DNA of 64,000 bases, from NCBI GenBank assembly GCA_907165065.1, contig OU015524.1, forward strand, positions 31,248,795 through 31,312,794, in the 5' to 3' direction. Every line of letters begins with the position of its first letter. Within the stretch, counting starts at the first letter, position 1. This document shows, piece by piece, positions 13,901 to 27,100 of this stretch. Both the position numbers and the translations under genes were made by a program. This stretch comes from Caprimulgus europaeus. Its lineage: Eukaryota; Chordata; Aves; Caprimulgiformes; Caprimulgidae. The notes beneath the pieces were generated by a model. The model was given only the letters and a program-made list of their open reading frames with translations, was not told the DNA's origin and did no database searches.

Positions 13901-14094
13901 GTTTTAGGCAAATGGATGATGTCATTTCAGAACTCCCCTCCCAGCATGTGTGCGTACATACGCACTGTGTAAAAGCTATACTGATTCCTTCCCAGTTAGG
14001 GGTAGTCCTGTCTCACCCACCTACTGCAGCTCTTTGAAAGAGTCACTAAGTATGAGTAAATAATCAGCTCTAACAGTGGAGTTAAATCAGCAGG

Positions 14095-14960
14095 GGGTTC
14101 AGTAGTGACTTACATTGTTCAAAACGTCCATAAACGATCTGGCAGACAGGTGAGCTGCCAGGTGGCAGTCCAGTGATGACCCGTTACTGAGGGTAGTCAA
14201 GAATAATAAACAGGCTTTGAAGCAGAAGAACTGGGTGACAGTAAGAAATATGAGGTTTAACACAGACGACTATGAAGTGATGCATGTGGAAAAAACAATC
14301 CTAACTGAAAACATAAAATGATGGACATCAAGTTGAACATTCAGCTGATCTCGGGGTTATGACTGACAGTTCAGTCAAAATGTCTGCTCAGCAGTGAATA
14401 ACAAGCCAAAACAAAAAGAAGTTTGGAATTATGAGGAAAGAAGTAGAAACTACAATGAAGAGCCTGATTACAGCCATCACCAATCCCTGTTTCATCCACA
14501 CATACACAGTTCTCTGAAGTAGTCTCATTCTCCCACCTAAAAAAACCTCAAACCAACAAACAAAAGTAAACCCCAAAAAAACCCACAAACAAACCAGAAA
14601 TGGTTCAGAGAAGACTGCAATTAATAAAGATATGGATCAGCTTCCAGGTAAGGAACAGTTTAGAGCAGGACTCCTCTGTCTGGAAAGCAGAAAATGAAGG
14701 CAGGAGTATGACAGAGAACCATAAAGTGATGTGGAAAATCTGAATAACCATTGACTAGTTGCTGTCTCTTCCAATACAAGTGTAGTGGTCAGCATTACAC
14801 CAAGATAACAGGAGCTAGGCTCAAAACCAAAAGCAGGTAGATCTTCATGTGAGATGTAGCAGAGCTGTGAAATTCCCTGTTGCAATATGTTCAAAGGGTA
14901 GGCTGGACAAGTCCCTGGAAGAGAAATTCATTCAGGATTACTGAATACATATGAATCAAA
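14095..14960 (+). mobile_element. Ancient, decayed CR1/L3-like LINE relic (RT C-terminal region)
   Basis: No long frame survives, but plus-strand translation in shifting frames gives a series of CR1-clade landmarks in the right order. INDL-like ataaacgatctggcag lies near 14131. MRFNTDDYEVMHVEK lies near 14250-14294, matching the family pattern MRFNxxKCxVLHxG. DLGVMTDSSVKMSAQQ (ctcggggttatgactgacag) lies near 14350-14397, and a GIMRK segment follows near 14428. MVQRR (atggttcagagaagactgc) lies near 14600, and SKGRLDKSLE (tcaaagggtaggctggac) near 14890-14925. Divergence is far greater than in the 1.9-kb CR1, so this is an old insertion related to CR1/L3 elements of early amniotes. The 5' boundary is approximate. 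It is not expected to be active. Confidence 0.8.
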
Positions 14961-17900
14961 GTGCACCGATAGCTTAGTGGTGCAGAACTATTAGGGCAAA
15001 ATATCATATGTGCTAGCCCTGTTTCTATTAACTTTGCTATCATTTTGCATGTGGATGTGATTTTCTAGTTGGGCAACATATTTAGATGCTTCTGCAAGGT
15101 TGTTAGCAGTGATAAATTTAAATCACAAACAAATATCTCTATTAACATGAAACAAAATTATTGTCACAGTATTATATGATTAAAATAGATACTAACTGTT
15201 TGAATGATGGGGTTTGCTTAAAAATGCAATGAAAGTAGCTGTAAGTGTAACCTGAACTAATGGGGGTAAAAAGGCAGAACTTTAGAACTGTTATATTTTC
15301 TTTTCCCCCAGAGAAGGTTTTAAAGTAACTAATTTTGCGATCAGCAAAATGAAAGGTGGTATACCTTCAAAGAACTTTAGATTTGATTAAAAAAATAGAA
15401 CTCTGAAATAAATAAAGATCTTCCTCTGAATACCTCAATAGCTCTGCAACAATGACCTGACTTGTCTGACAATGAACTCAGGCTGGGTGGAACACATGGA
15501 AAAGCACCCTGTATGAAGGTGCAGGACCCTGCCCTCTTCTGCAGGTACAAGTGTATGCCAGGGATCACGATGATGTTTTTAAAAATGCGTAGGTCGGCAA
15601 AATGTACTGTGCTAGCTTCCCCACCCCAGCTTAACATACAATCCCTTTGACAATATCAACAGTTGCCTAACATTACATTTCACATACCACCACGATCTGG
15701 ATGGCATGTGCTTGTTTGAAAGAGAATGTGAAACACTAACAGTTACTGTGACGAGTTTTAAGAGGAGAGTGAAGGAAGTAAACCGAGAATCAAGGTTACA
15801 AAATGTCCCTATTCATTCCTCTGTGGGGATGAAACAGCATGAACAAAACAACCAAACCCCAAACACTATTTACTTTGGGAAACAGTCTGTCAAACTTCTC
15901 AGAGTAGATGGAGTCAAATAAGGACATAATTGGCCCAAAGACACCACCAGCAAATTCCCATGCACAGTGATATTGCCGCGTATAGGTACAGCTAGCTGCA
16001 AGATCCTGAGAAGGGAGGGCAAGTGAAGCACATCCCCCAAACACAGCAGTGATTTAGGGCTGCACTTATGCACTAGAGAAGATTCACTTACAGGCAATGC
16101 TGGAGTTGTGATTAAAGGTCTAATAATCACAAACATTGCTGCTAAGGCCTTTCATGAACAAATTCTGTAATTAGCTAGTGCTGCTGCTTGATTCTATTTG
16201 TGTGGTTTTGTTTTCAAGCTACTGCAGTATATAGTAGAAATGTGTGTAACGAGAGATACAGCTAGCTCTATTTAACCTTTTCTGGAAGGTGGTGGAGAGG
16301 GAGGGAAGGCAATTACAAACATTTTACTTGATGCAACATCCATCTCCTTTGTTTGTTCTTTGGCAGGGTTATAATGCAAACTTGAGTTGATAGTTGAGGT
16401 ATTTTTATTAATGAGAACTTGAAGTAAAAATATTAGTAAGTACAACTAGATAGATTAGAAGTTCTGCAAACTAACACACCTTAATATTGAAATCCACAAT
16501 CCACAAAACAGTTTTTCCATAGGGCAGCAACAACAAAAGCATCTCCATATGAGCCCTACAAACTCAAGATAAAAGCCCACAGGAATCCCCTCTAAGTCTG
16601 GGAGGTAAATTCAGTAGCTGTGGTCAAAGTCAGTCCTTGGCTATTTCACTGGGAGTTCAAACAAGATTTGTCAGAATTATAGCACAGAAGAGACTATCAG
16701 ACCAAAGATCTGTCTATGAAGAATTAAAAACCAACCAACTCACTTTCCAGTTGCCATTCAGTTTCTTTGCTACATTAAATCAGATAAAACCAATTATTAA
16801 CAGATATCCCAGCCTTCCCTTTCTTGCTGCCATCCCCGAACACTGTAAAAGGGGAGGGAACTGATTCTATCTTGTAAGACACAGCAAGAGCCCCAGCAGT
16901 AAGTTACCAGAAATTTCTGACTGTGGAATATAGGTTGTATATTTAAGCACAAACAACTTCAGAAAAAAAAGAATACCAAAGGGAAAGGGGGGTGGGGGGG
17001 GAGGGTGAAGCACTTTAAGTTTACAATAAAGAAAACACCTGAAGGTTGATATTATTCTAGAATCATATAAGTCAGAGGCAAGGGGGTTCACCATTTGAGA
17101 CGCTTTAGATTTGCACTTACCATGAAATCCCATGCTGAAAGGTTCAAGGAACAAAAGCAGAAGTGGCTGAGAAGAATGGAAATCTCTCATTCTTTTATGA
17201 GGTAAGATTCCTGAAAAATTGTGTTGTCTGTTTGCAGCACCTGAGCTACACAACCAAAGACACTCTCCTCAAATAGGAGGAAGGAAATATAAATGATTTG
17301 TGTCTCTGTTCTGACTGACCTGACAGAGTAGTTTTTTGTTAGAAATTAGTGATTGCAATAGTATTACTGAAGAGACTAGAGGTCATGGTTATATACAGCA
17401 AAAACTTTTCAAGTATTGCATACTAATATCTAGATTACTCCTTGTAACTAACTCATTGCTTCCTATTCTCCAAGCCTGCCAAACTAGTGACGTGTAACTG
17501 TTACTAATTGCTTTTGTGTATCCATAAGTTTCTAATATGATTGGTATCCTAAACATTTTCAGAGCATGAAAAATAAACTTGGTTTGGGGGAATGTCTAAT
17601 ATTAATCTTTCAGCTTGACAATACATGAAAAATAGTATCTGAAATTTACAGATTTATGCCTAGTTAGTGACTTAAAATTCCATGTATTAGTTGTGGAAAA
17701 AAAAAAGACGCTCAGGTCTTTACATGTCAAACTTACACTCTTATGGCTTCTGTAACACCTGCTCCAAATTCCTCTCTCTTTGGAGACCTAGTTTGGAAAG
17801 TGACCTATCTAAAGCCGTGGCCAGTACTTGGAAAAGCTGTCCATCCTTCAAGGAACCATGTATTTTTTCAGTGTCTAATTAGTGTCAACCTGAAGAACAT

Positions 17901-18102
17901 TTATGCAAACTTGGTCAGGACTAAAAATAACTAATTGTAGCTCATCTAGCCATGAGCTGGGAAAGGTTGGAATTTATGTCCAACACATGGCCTGATTTTT
18001 CTGACTTTGCAAGAAGAAATAGAAATGCAGTATATGTAAAAGCAAGGGAAGTCTGGAGAATGGCTGGCTACAAACTATTATTTATCAGGTTCAAAACTCA
18101 CA
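14961..18102 (-). other. AT-rich intron with a G-quadruplex motif
   Basis: No gene was recognised. A 128-codon minus-strand frame (16867..17253) owes its length partly to a poly-Pro run read from the G-rich tract at 16981 and has no family match. Apart from that tract I see nothing distinctive. Confidence 0.6.
16981..17005 (+). other. Strong G-quadruplex motif
   Basis: The plus strand has four runs of G: GGG, then six, eight and three G, separated by loops of AAA, T and A. This satisfies the standard G3+ N1-7 quadruplex pattern with very short loops. On the BABAM2 sense (minus) strand it is C-rich, so any quadruplex would form on the template strand during transcription. Function is unproven. 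Confidence 0.8.
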
Positions 18103-18205
18103 TAGAATCACAGAATGGAAGTTGTTGGAAATGACCTCTGGAGATCTAGTTGAACCCCCTTGTTAAAGCAGGTTACTCAGGATAGATGTTTCAGGATCTC
18201 AGAGA
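18103..18205 (-). mobile_element. CR1 3'-end fragment, minus orientation
   Basis: The plus strand reads tagaatcacagaatgg, then gttggaaatgacctctggag, atctagttgaacccc and gttaaagcaggtt. This is the reverse complement of a CR1 3' end with several substitutions and a small deletion (the usual gatcatctagtcc is shortened). Only about 100 bp is recognisable before homology fades near 18205. Confidence 0.85.
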
Positions 18206-18844
18206 TAAAAAAATATTTTAATTTAAAATTTCATACTTTGCCTTGAAAATCCAGCACGGTACCATCTGTCTACCAGAAAATGCCCAGAATTGCTCAATTC
18301 TATTGAACAATCTTCAGGACCAGGCACTTTCATCTTTCCTTCAATGTAAATTCTACATTAAAAGGGAGATGAAACACACACAAATCCAAAGGAAGGAGGA
18401 ACAGGAGAATAAAAGAGCAAAGTCTTCTAGGTGAGAAAAAAAAAAGAACTATACGTATAAAAAATTATTTCTATTAGTTAAAAGAACAAGGAAGAGACTT
18501 CTGGGCAAGGCCTGGCAAGACAAGAGGAGTATGCTACCTGAACAGAGTGACAGAGAAGACAGAGCTTCAGGAATGTCCCCAGAGTAGCAGCTTGAGAATT
18601 TGGGGAGTGAAAGGGGGACAGAGTATTAAAAATACACTCAAAAGATATAGTTTGTGTGTGTGTTTGAGGTTTTTCTGGTTTTTTTGGCTTTTTTAAAAAA
18701 AAAAATAAATTGTAACTTCTACTTACAGTTTTGTAAAAAAACAAATAAACCTCCCTCCCCCAACAAAAAAACCCCAAACCAGACACCAAACCCCTCTTTG
18801 TGTTACTTCATACACCTTTCCCTCCCCTCTTTCATATGGTACTA
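18206..18844 (-). other. Intronic spacer between two CR1 fragments
   Basis: About 640 bp of AT-rich sequence with several A-runs and a T-run/A-run at about 18680-18705. A 103-codon minus-strand frame (18478..18789) has no recognisable motif. Nothing else was seen. Confidence 0.55.
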
Positions 18845-19001
18845 AGGGGGGTTGTGGAGTCTCCTTCTCTGGAGACATTCAAGACCCGCCTGGACGCCTT
18901 CCTGTGTGATCTCATTTAGGTGTTCCTGCTCCGGCAGGGGGATTGGACTAGATGATCTTTCGAGGTCCCTTCCAATCCCTAATATTCTGTGATTCTGTGA
19001 T
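18845..19001 (+). mobile_element. CR1 3'-end fragment, plus orientation, comparatively well preserved
   Basis: Starts near ggttgtggagtctcc and follows the CR1 3' region closely (ctggagacattcaagacccg, cctggacgccttcctgtg, gttcctgctccggcag, attggactagatgatcttt, cgaggtcccttccaatccc). It ends in attctgtgattctgtga, the tandem 8-mer tail. About 157 bp survive, a typical severe 5' truncation. Several CpGs that usually decay are still intact, which suggests it is younger than the other CR1 pieces here. Confidence 0.96.
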
Positions 19002-22000
19002 TTCTCCTCTAACAGTTAATTCAAATAAGTACTATCCATTAACAAATCTTTTGGATACTTTCAACATAAAATACAGTTTAAAATAGCCACAGCTGTAATG
19101 TTCCGAAAATCAGTTTGTGGGACTGGTATCTTAATCAAGGTGAAAGTCTCTTCAGCATGTACCATATCAAGACTGCCTAGACAATGGAGTAATTCCAAAG
19201 GAAACCAAATTAATTTCCAAAAGATGTTTGTCTTTTTCCTTCTTAAAGTTTTAGGTTTCAAACTGCATGTACAAAATTATAAGCTGATCTTATAAAGGCC
19301 TACTGCAGCATTCTGAAGCCAAATTCCTGTCCTGACGTAGGTTACAAGAAATTACAATAAGACAAATCCTTGAACATCATAACCTTAATTTCAGAACTGC
19401 TCTTCCCAAAAGCTCTTAGTTCCCTATGAATTCCTGTAACACAACTTCACCCTCCCAAGTGTTAGCTGTTATTATTCCAACACAACTACAAAGGCACACA
19501 AAAGTAAATTCAAGTTACAGATAGATTTTTTAGGTGTATTCCGTTTAATGGTACAACCCAAAAAATAGATCCTACTACCCAAAATATGCTACCTGAACTT
19601 TTTGCAAGGTTATGATAAAGGGACCATTTGAGCTCATTCTCCCTTGCAACACACAACAACAAATATGACTTTCCATGTGCAGCACTGATTTTATGATTAA
19701 ATAACTTTATAAAAAAACCTTTTCTTTCCTTTATTGAAATATCCAACTGATAAGCAAAATGATTCTACTCCACAGCTCCATTCCAGGTGTGAACAAACAC
19801 ACTGACTAGAAAACATATGCTTCTGCATGCTAATTACTTCTTATTACCAAGAAAAGTCAGTTTGGGAGACTGAAAATGCCACACAGGCAAAAATGATACA
19901 GCGTTTAAAAAGAAACCCCCCACAGTCAGTACACTGGAGGCCATCTCTGAATCATCACTGCCCATCAGGTTTCCAGATACCCTTCCTGACCTCCTTTAGC
20001 AGAATTCCTATCTACCCAGCCTGAAAATGGGAAACAGATTCTCCTTTTGTCCTTTAGGATTCAAGAGTTATTCACCTCTCTATTTGCTGGTATAATAAAA
20101 TCAATATCTGGGTTGAGAAACATACCACAAGGCCAACTTTAAAATATTACTATGGAGGCTAGCAACAGTTTCTATGTTATTAATCCAATCAGACAGGTTT
20201 ATGCCTGTCATCTTTGCCCAGATTTGAACTCCTGTTGCCCAAGAGAATAGAAATTGGTGAGGCAGGAAGAAATGCTTAACTGTACAGTATTATTTGCTTG
20301 TGGCTCAGCAAGCAGCTAACCACATATGTGAAGCTCTGCCAAGATGTCCTCCTACAACAAAGGAACTTAAAAAAAAAAAAATCAAGAGAACACAAACACA
20401 ATCAGTAATTGGCAGATTTTTGGATGGAACACTATTTACCTACTATTTGTTCCTAAAATAGAATCTAGTATTTTTACAGGTTTTTAGGACTGAGTTAAAT
20501 GAAAATACCTTTTCTGCTTGCCTTAACATACAATTATGATCAGCTTGCCAATTGCAGTATCTATTTATCTCTGTGTTATTGAGATATTCTGGCAGGGGTC
20601 AAAGCTCAAAAATATACTGAACTATTAAAAGTATCTTTTTCATGGTGGAAAAAAATGTACTTCTACACATACTGAATTTTCTATTTCCTTTTCCTTAGAG
20701 CATACTGCTCCAATGACAACAGTGGAGACGCTTGAGGAACTTGTATCATGTCAGTGCACCTAAATGAATACAGCCTCAAGTCAGCCTATATAGCTAAGAC
20801 ATGGCAGCGATTAAGGAGGGTCACTAAGCGGGAAGACATTTTAGGTACAAAATTTGACTATAAAAGAAAGAGAACATGTTTCTAAGCCTAGCAACATTTA
20901 TTTGGTACAGTCTGAGATTATTGAAGTCTCTATTTGGTTCTAGTCTCCTAATCACAAAGTCTTTCTGACCCACATGGATACATTCACACATCCTGACAAT
21001 GTTTGGTGCTAACTTATCTCAGAAGGGTACCAAGAAGATAAACACGTTAAAGTTTGTGAAAAACTTACAGATATTCAGATTAAAAGACAGTAAAACACTT
21101 TATCAGTGGAATAGCACTAAGACAATTGTGTATACTGTATTCCCTGCATCATTTCAAATCAAGCCTGGACAAAACATGTAAAGATTTAACAAAAAATTCC
21201 CTGCTGGTACGGTTGTCATTGAGACATTTGAGGTATGTCATGTTGTCAAACATAAGAAAAATAAAATGTTTGTATTTTAAATATGAGCTGCACTTGCCAA
21301 TTTGACCACCTCAGAAATATGAGTTCTCCTTTAGTCCCCAAAAGAATAGCAAGAGGTTACTGCAGTAAAATAATTTCCCACAAATCTTCTCAGTTTCATT
21401 CTGTTGCTTAAGAAAATAACTTAACAGCACCAGGTATTAAAGGACTGTGCATGTGCAGTACAAACATAACCTGTCCAAGATAACTGAGGAAGAATAAAAG
21501 AAAATACAGATATATAAAAATGAAAAAAATGCCCTAAACCATTTCCTTTAATGGGCCAGTTGCACAAAACATACTGCTGCTACAGGGCCTCAGCACAGCG
21601 AGTCTATAAATCCTGAACACCCCTACATTCTTGACTTTAAAGGGAGTCAGCTGTAGGACCTTGTTAGATATTAATTAACAAAAAACAAGGAGTTGCCTTG
21701 GTGAAAAGTAAACAACATTCCAGTTGCAGAGTCTGATGTAACATGAGTGGTTGCATATAGACTCTATCGTTAAACTATTAAACAAAATATGCTGAACAGA
21801 TTGGTAGATGAACAAAAATAGAAGGCTAGACTTTCACAGCATTAGTATAACAAACAAAACCAGGGTAAATCTATCCTTTTTTCTAGCATTTTAAGTGTGC
21901 TCAGTTGTACATAGAAAGTACTCAGCAATGCCAGCTGCATTGCCAAGATCATTCACTGCTAATGACTAGTGGTTCTATTTCAGGGTATTTTATTTATTTT

Positions 22001-22680
22001 GCTATAGTTTATGAAATTTAAGAGAGGAAAATACAAATTAGTATTTATGTATTGAAAAAAGACTGGAAACCTTCAGTATACAGAGTTAAAGGGATAAAGT
22101 AAAAGAGATTTCTCTGTTTCATGTGCCTTGGTGTGGCAAGGCATACCACTACCCATAATACAGACCCCAGTTCTTTCATTTTTGGCCCCATACTGCCCTA
22201 TACTCCTCTAAATTATGTCATGTACCAGCCAATCCCAAAGGACCATGGACTGGCGATACCTGTCAGAACACAGCAAACTCATACCCTTGCTCCTCCTGCC
22301 ATCTCTAGACTGCATCAGCAGGGAGATGGGGACTTAATTTAACTCTATCACAACCTCCAGCCAGAGCAAACCCTAGCTGAAAAGATACTCTTAAGACCTG
22401 ACTCTGCTATGTTGCTGGAGAAGAACAATGAGATTAACTAAAGAAGCTATAATTTATGGGGAAAGCAAGTGCTGTTAACATAGCTTTTGTTATTGATTCA
22501 GGGTTGAAATGAGAGAATAGTAGCTCAAGAGTGAAGAGCACCTTGCTTCCATATCACGTGACAAATGGTATACTGTTAACAACATTGAATAATACTGCTA
22601 CAGCAAACTGCACAGGCTCAATCCAGAGGCACCTTTAAGATCCACAGGACTGGGTCAACTGAGGCCTTGAGATGCTCAGA
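19002..22680 (-). other. AT-rich intron, no feature recognised
   Basis: About 3.7 kb with short chance frames only. The part 22120..22380 is locally GC-richer and pyrimidine-rich, but I could not assign it to a repeat family or an exon. Confidence 0.55.
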
Positions 22681-22901
22681 CTGGACTTTCAGAGGAACTC
22701 CTCCCCTAAGGAGGGTAGCAGAGCAGTTCCTCAGAGAGGCTGTAGGATCTCCAGTGTGGGAAGCATTCAAGATGTGGCCAGACAAAAGCCTCACTACCCA
22801 AAACCTGACCTAGTGCTGGCAGTAGTCCCATACCAAGGAGAAAGCTGGGCTGGATGGTTCTGAGTTCCTCCCCAACAAAGAGCTCTATGACTCTGATGTG
22901 A
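22681..22901 (+). mobile_element. Old CR1 3'-end fragment, plus orientation
   Basis: Reads ctggactttcagaggaact, then gcagttcctcagagaggctg, taggatctcc and cattcaaga, and further on gggctggatggttctgag, ending ctctatgactctgatgtga. The order matches the CR1 C-terminal coding and 3' region, including the common CAGAGAGGCTGTGGAATCTCC block and the degenerate attctatg tail. Many substitutions and small indels mark it as older than the 18.8-kb copy. Confidence 0.75.
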
Positions 22902-24110
22902 GATCTGCCACTTACCTGCAGCAAATGAGTTTTCTACAAAACCACTACACCTATCGTAGGTTAAGGAACTTGAAATGTTTTATAAATTGAAGCGATCTCC
23001 AAAATTTTAATGTAATACTAGAAAAAAAAAATCAGCAAAGAATTTCATAGTACTGAGAAATATGATCCCTGTTACTGCTGAGGCACATACTCTAAACAGA
23101 ACACTGTCATGGAGGGGAAAAAAGGTCGTTCAGTGATGTGTAATCCAGGTTTCGACAAATACAACAAAATGGAATTTTCTTGCTTTCACTGTTTCACTGC
23201 TGCATAACAATCCTGAAGTTTTCTCTCATTTTATAAATGGAAGCAATTTATTTTAAGGAAAAATAATGTTCAAAAGAAATGTAAAATAAACATTGTCGAG
23301 TGTCATAAAATAATGTCAGTACATTTTAAAATAAATAAGAGCACAAAGGCACTGAAATTGGACACAACACATTGGACTGTTCTGGATGTGCACTGTTTCC
23401 ATAAATAGGACAATCAAAAGGGTCACTATATTTTCATTGATCAAACAGCACCTAAACATTCAATAAGACTTCATTTGTCATGATATATGTTCATTACTCA
23501 ACTCTCCTCACAGTTTTTACATCAACTGCAGCAAGAACTGCTACTTGATGTGCAAAAAACCAGAAGCTAACTTCTTGAAAATGAAACACATTTCCAGAGA
23601 TGTGTGGAGAGCTAAAAACAAACAGCCAAAACAGAAACCAGAAAACAAGAAAACAGAGATGGAGTCTAAATGGAAGGGGGGGAGAGAAGGCAGCAGCAGT
23701 AATTGAAACTTAAGTAGTAGGTAAGTGAACAAAACTAAGAGTGTCAACTGAAAACAACAGGATTGGAGGTGGTAGGAAGCAAGTTACACAGTCCTCATTA
23801 CAGCTACAAAAGAAACACAGTCTTTGAGCAATGGAACAAATGAAGAGGATTGCTATATAATTACACATACATGCCATCTAACCATCTTACCATTACAGAG
23901 TAAAAGAAAAAAAAAATCAAAAAAATCTGAGAAGCTGACCAAAAACATGACCTGAAGAAATTACCTCTAAAAAACATCTTATAAAGTCCCACTTGCTGTA
24001 TGGAGGTGGGCTAGGGAAGAGCAGTGGGCTGCTGCTGATGTAGATGCAACCTCCCAGGACAGACAGAGGTTGCACAGCTGTTTGGGTTACTATCAAAGGC
24101 AACCACAAAG

Positions 24111-24135
24111 AAAGGAAAAGGAAAGGAAAGGAAAG
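24111..24135. repeat. (GGAAA)n microsatellite
   Basis: Four to five consecutive GGAAA/AAAGG units lie at 24111-24135, ending before gcaagc. This is a short purine-only pentanucleotide tract. Confidence 0.85.
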
Positions 24136-27100
24136 CAAGCAGAGCCATGCTGAAGAGCAGAACTGCTTTGCATGCAGTACTTAACATACGGAATAAACAG
24201 TACTGAAGCAACACAAGGGAACAATTACTCTAAACGGTTTTGTAAATATCTTGGACCAACACCAGAAGAGAAGAAAACGAGGAAGACACTGACTAATTCA
24301 GGGGAGGGAAGGGGCCTAGATGGCTTTTCTGGCCTCCTTCTGTCCTTATGTGCCCTGTATTTATATTTGAATGCTTGCATTACCCAGCATATAGGCTATT
24401 TAAGGTCAGGAAAGCATTGCAGTAGCACAGCTGCCTCCAGCAAGTAGTGCTTGACATCACTAAACCATACAGACGAGTAGAGCCCTTTTATTGGCTTCAA
24501 CAGCAAATATCTGCAAGCAGAATTGTTTCGCTCTATTTGTACAGGTTTTTGCACTGGACTGGACTGTCTGCAGCTTTGGTACTAACTGAGTTTTGTCCAC
24601 TGAAATCGTTAAATAGCTGAAGTTTCTCCCTCATGTATTTTCAGCAGCCCTTGACCAGAAACAACCTCAAAGAATTTAGTTTTAAAATCCAACAAAAAAG
24701 AATCCACATTTTTGTATTCTAATGTTTCAGTTCTTGCCAAATCTAATTTGTCTTCCTCTGTGGGATGTTTGACACATACAGCATGCACATATTAAATATC
24801 ACATGTGAGATCTGAGACAAATTCTGTAATATTCTTTGTTGACACACATGTATGTTTTCCAAACTACCCATAAAAAAGTGTTGATTTTTTTTCTGTTAAC
24901 ACATTGGCTACATGATTTGTAGAAATCATGAAAGACGGGAATGGTTTATAAACCAAATGAAATGAAAAGATTTCAAAACCATAGTACCCTATGTCGTATT
25001 TGATAAATGTCTTAAATAAACACTTCCAAATTTTCTTAGCTAGCTATATCAATATCAATGATTGCACACACACACACAGATTAAATAAAAAAAAATCTCA
25101 CAAACCCAAAAGACAGAAACAATGCAAGGCAGGTGTGCCTCACAGTGTACACCAGTTTTGGCTCTTAATCATGTAGATCAAAGACCCACTGGAGCACAGA
25201 AGTTCCTCCCTATCCAAGTGCTCGGGGTTTCTTCCAACGAAAAACAGGGTGGTAACTGGGATGTTGAACATCCAGGTCTTCTCCTGATGATAGTTTTGAA
25301 TTTGACCAGGGTTCAAACCTCAGAGGTGGGCCCCACAGTTTAGCTGTGACAACTCAAAGACAGCAGAATTCACTGATTTGCGATGAAAGAGAGCAGGGAG
25401 CAGCAATACTCATTTAAGGCACAAATAAAGACTAGAGATACAAGAATATTTCTTCTTGACTGGAGTGGGGTGTGGGGGAAAAGCTTCTTTAAACATAAAA
25501 TGAGTATGCAACTCCTTGGATTTACGTAAGGTGGCCCACAGGGCAACTCAAGCTACCTCTGTGTGCTTTTCTAGGTTGCAGATTAATCAGGTCCTACTAG
25601 TCCACAAAAGTGCTGGCTGTAGAGGAATGAAACACGTACGGGACTCACATGAAGCCCTGCTCTGCACAATTATGTTTTTGGCTGTTTCTGCTTTCTACAG
25701 AGATCAGCTTACATGTTTTTCAAAAAGCAAACCTACAAAATTCAGCTACTCCATTCCATTTAAAGAATGACTTTTCTAAGTTGCCTACAATCTGTGCTTT
25801 CACTTAAAGAAAGCTGAAGTTTAGTATAGTTACAGGATGCCTGTGTTGGGTTTACAATTCAACAAATTCTTGTGATTTGATAAGGGGATTCACTAGAGGA
25901 AAGCTCTGAGGAAAGAAGTTCTCACTATTTCTGAAGGGAGATGTGTTACCTAGGAAAAAGTTATTCAACAGAAAGTCTCACATTTGGGAATATGCCCTTT
26001 TTACATATTTTCCAGGTGGGTCCAGTGTGCAAGTGCTGAAACAAAATGGGGTTTCAGCTAACATTCATGTGGGCTGAGTAGCTCCTGTAGTTAACTAAGC
26101 AGGACACATCGTGACTTTCTCATATGCCTTAAATGAAATCAGCAATAAAATGAATCACACTCTTGACAAAGGACAAGGAAACCCCATAAACCCACTAGTC
26201 ATGTTGCAAAAATCAGCCATGATTTATTCTGGGAAAATGGTATCTTCCTGTAACTGGTAACTGAGGAGGCTTTAAAGCTTCTTTAAAGAAGACTTTAGGT
26301 TTAAAATGCCATTCGTTATTGGCAGGGAGGAGGGAGGTAGAAAGTGAAGAAAACTGCAAGGTGGTACCTAGTACTGCTGTGGGGTGGGGAAGCTTATGGA
26401 AAAAAGCAGGTCGGCATGGGAATGAAGCCTTCTGGTAATCTTGAAGGATGCACTTCAATCTTTTCTTTTGATCACAGAGACAATGGAGTCAAGATTCCTC
26501 CACTTAGGTTCTCCCTCCTGCCCATCTATTTCCCTGCAGGGCAGTTCCTCTGCCATCCTCCTCAATCCACGCTCCCTGAGCCATCGAGTTCCCTACTAAA
26601 ACACCAGGAGCAGGTATTCCCAGCAGGTACTGTCAGATGTCCCCAGCTCAGGGGGAGGAAGATGACAACAGAAGCCATCAAAATTGAGGTCTTTCACACA
26701 CAACTTAATGCTGCATTTCACATTTTTTAGAGGTTTTAGCTGAAAATCTTTAACTCTTCACTTCCAAATGATCACATTTGTACCTATGGAAGCAAGCATT
26801 AAACAGTAGCTGGCTTTCTGTTAACTGTTTTAAATAACAAAATAGGAAAACTCTGAACACAGGACACTATAATGTGCAGATCGTAATTAGAGTGAGGTTC
26901 CCTGAAAACAAATGACTTAGTCACCATAGAAAGCAAGCCACATACCCCAAATACGCAAAAATCAGCTTCAGTAAAACATACTCTGTTTAAAGACGATACC
27001 ACGTTCTGTAGTGGTGGGTTTGGATTGACATCAAGAACTGGAAAAAATACCCACATGGCAACAAAAGCAGGTTCAAAGTGTACTCTAAGAAATTTGAATT

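Larger units (their letters stand above)
3049..14094 (-). other. AT-rich intron with minor repeats
   Basis: About 11 kb with no supported gene. It holds an A12 run near 3196, a 40-bp tandem duplication (3354..3430), and the (CAAA)n/poly-C tract at 10885..10926. The longest open frames are 155 codons on the plus strand at 7446..7913 and 130 codons on the plus strand at 13102..13494. Neither shows a domain, and both are compatible with chance in a region this size. Assigned to the downstream BABAM2 intron by position only. Confidence 0.6.

Noticed and set aside
16867-17253. 128-codon minus-strand frame with a poly-Pro stretch
   Set aside because: The poly-Pro is just the G-rich tract at 16981 read on the other strand. 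No family match.
17952-18000. aaaggttggaatttatgtcc considered as another CR1 3' end
   Set aside because: The match is short and the diagnostic gatcatctagtcc block is absent.
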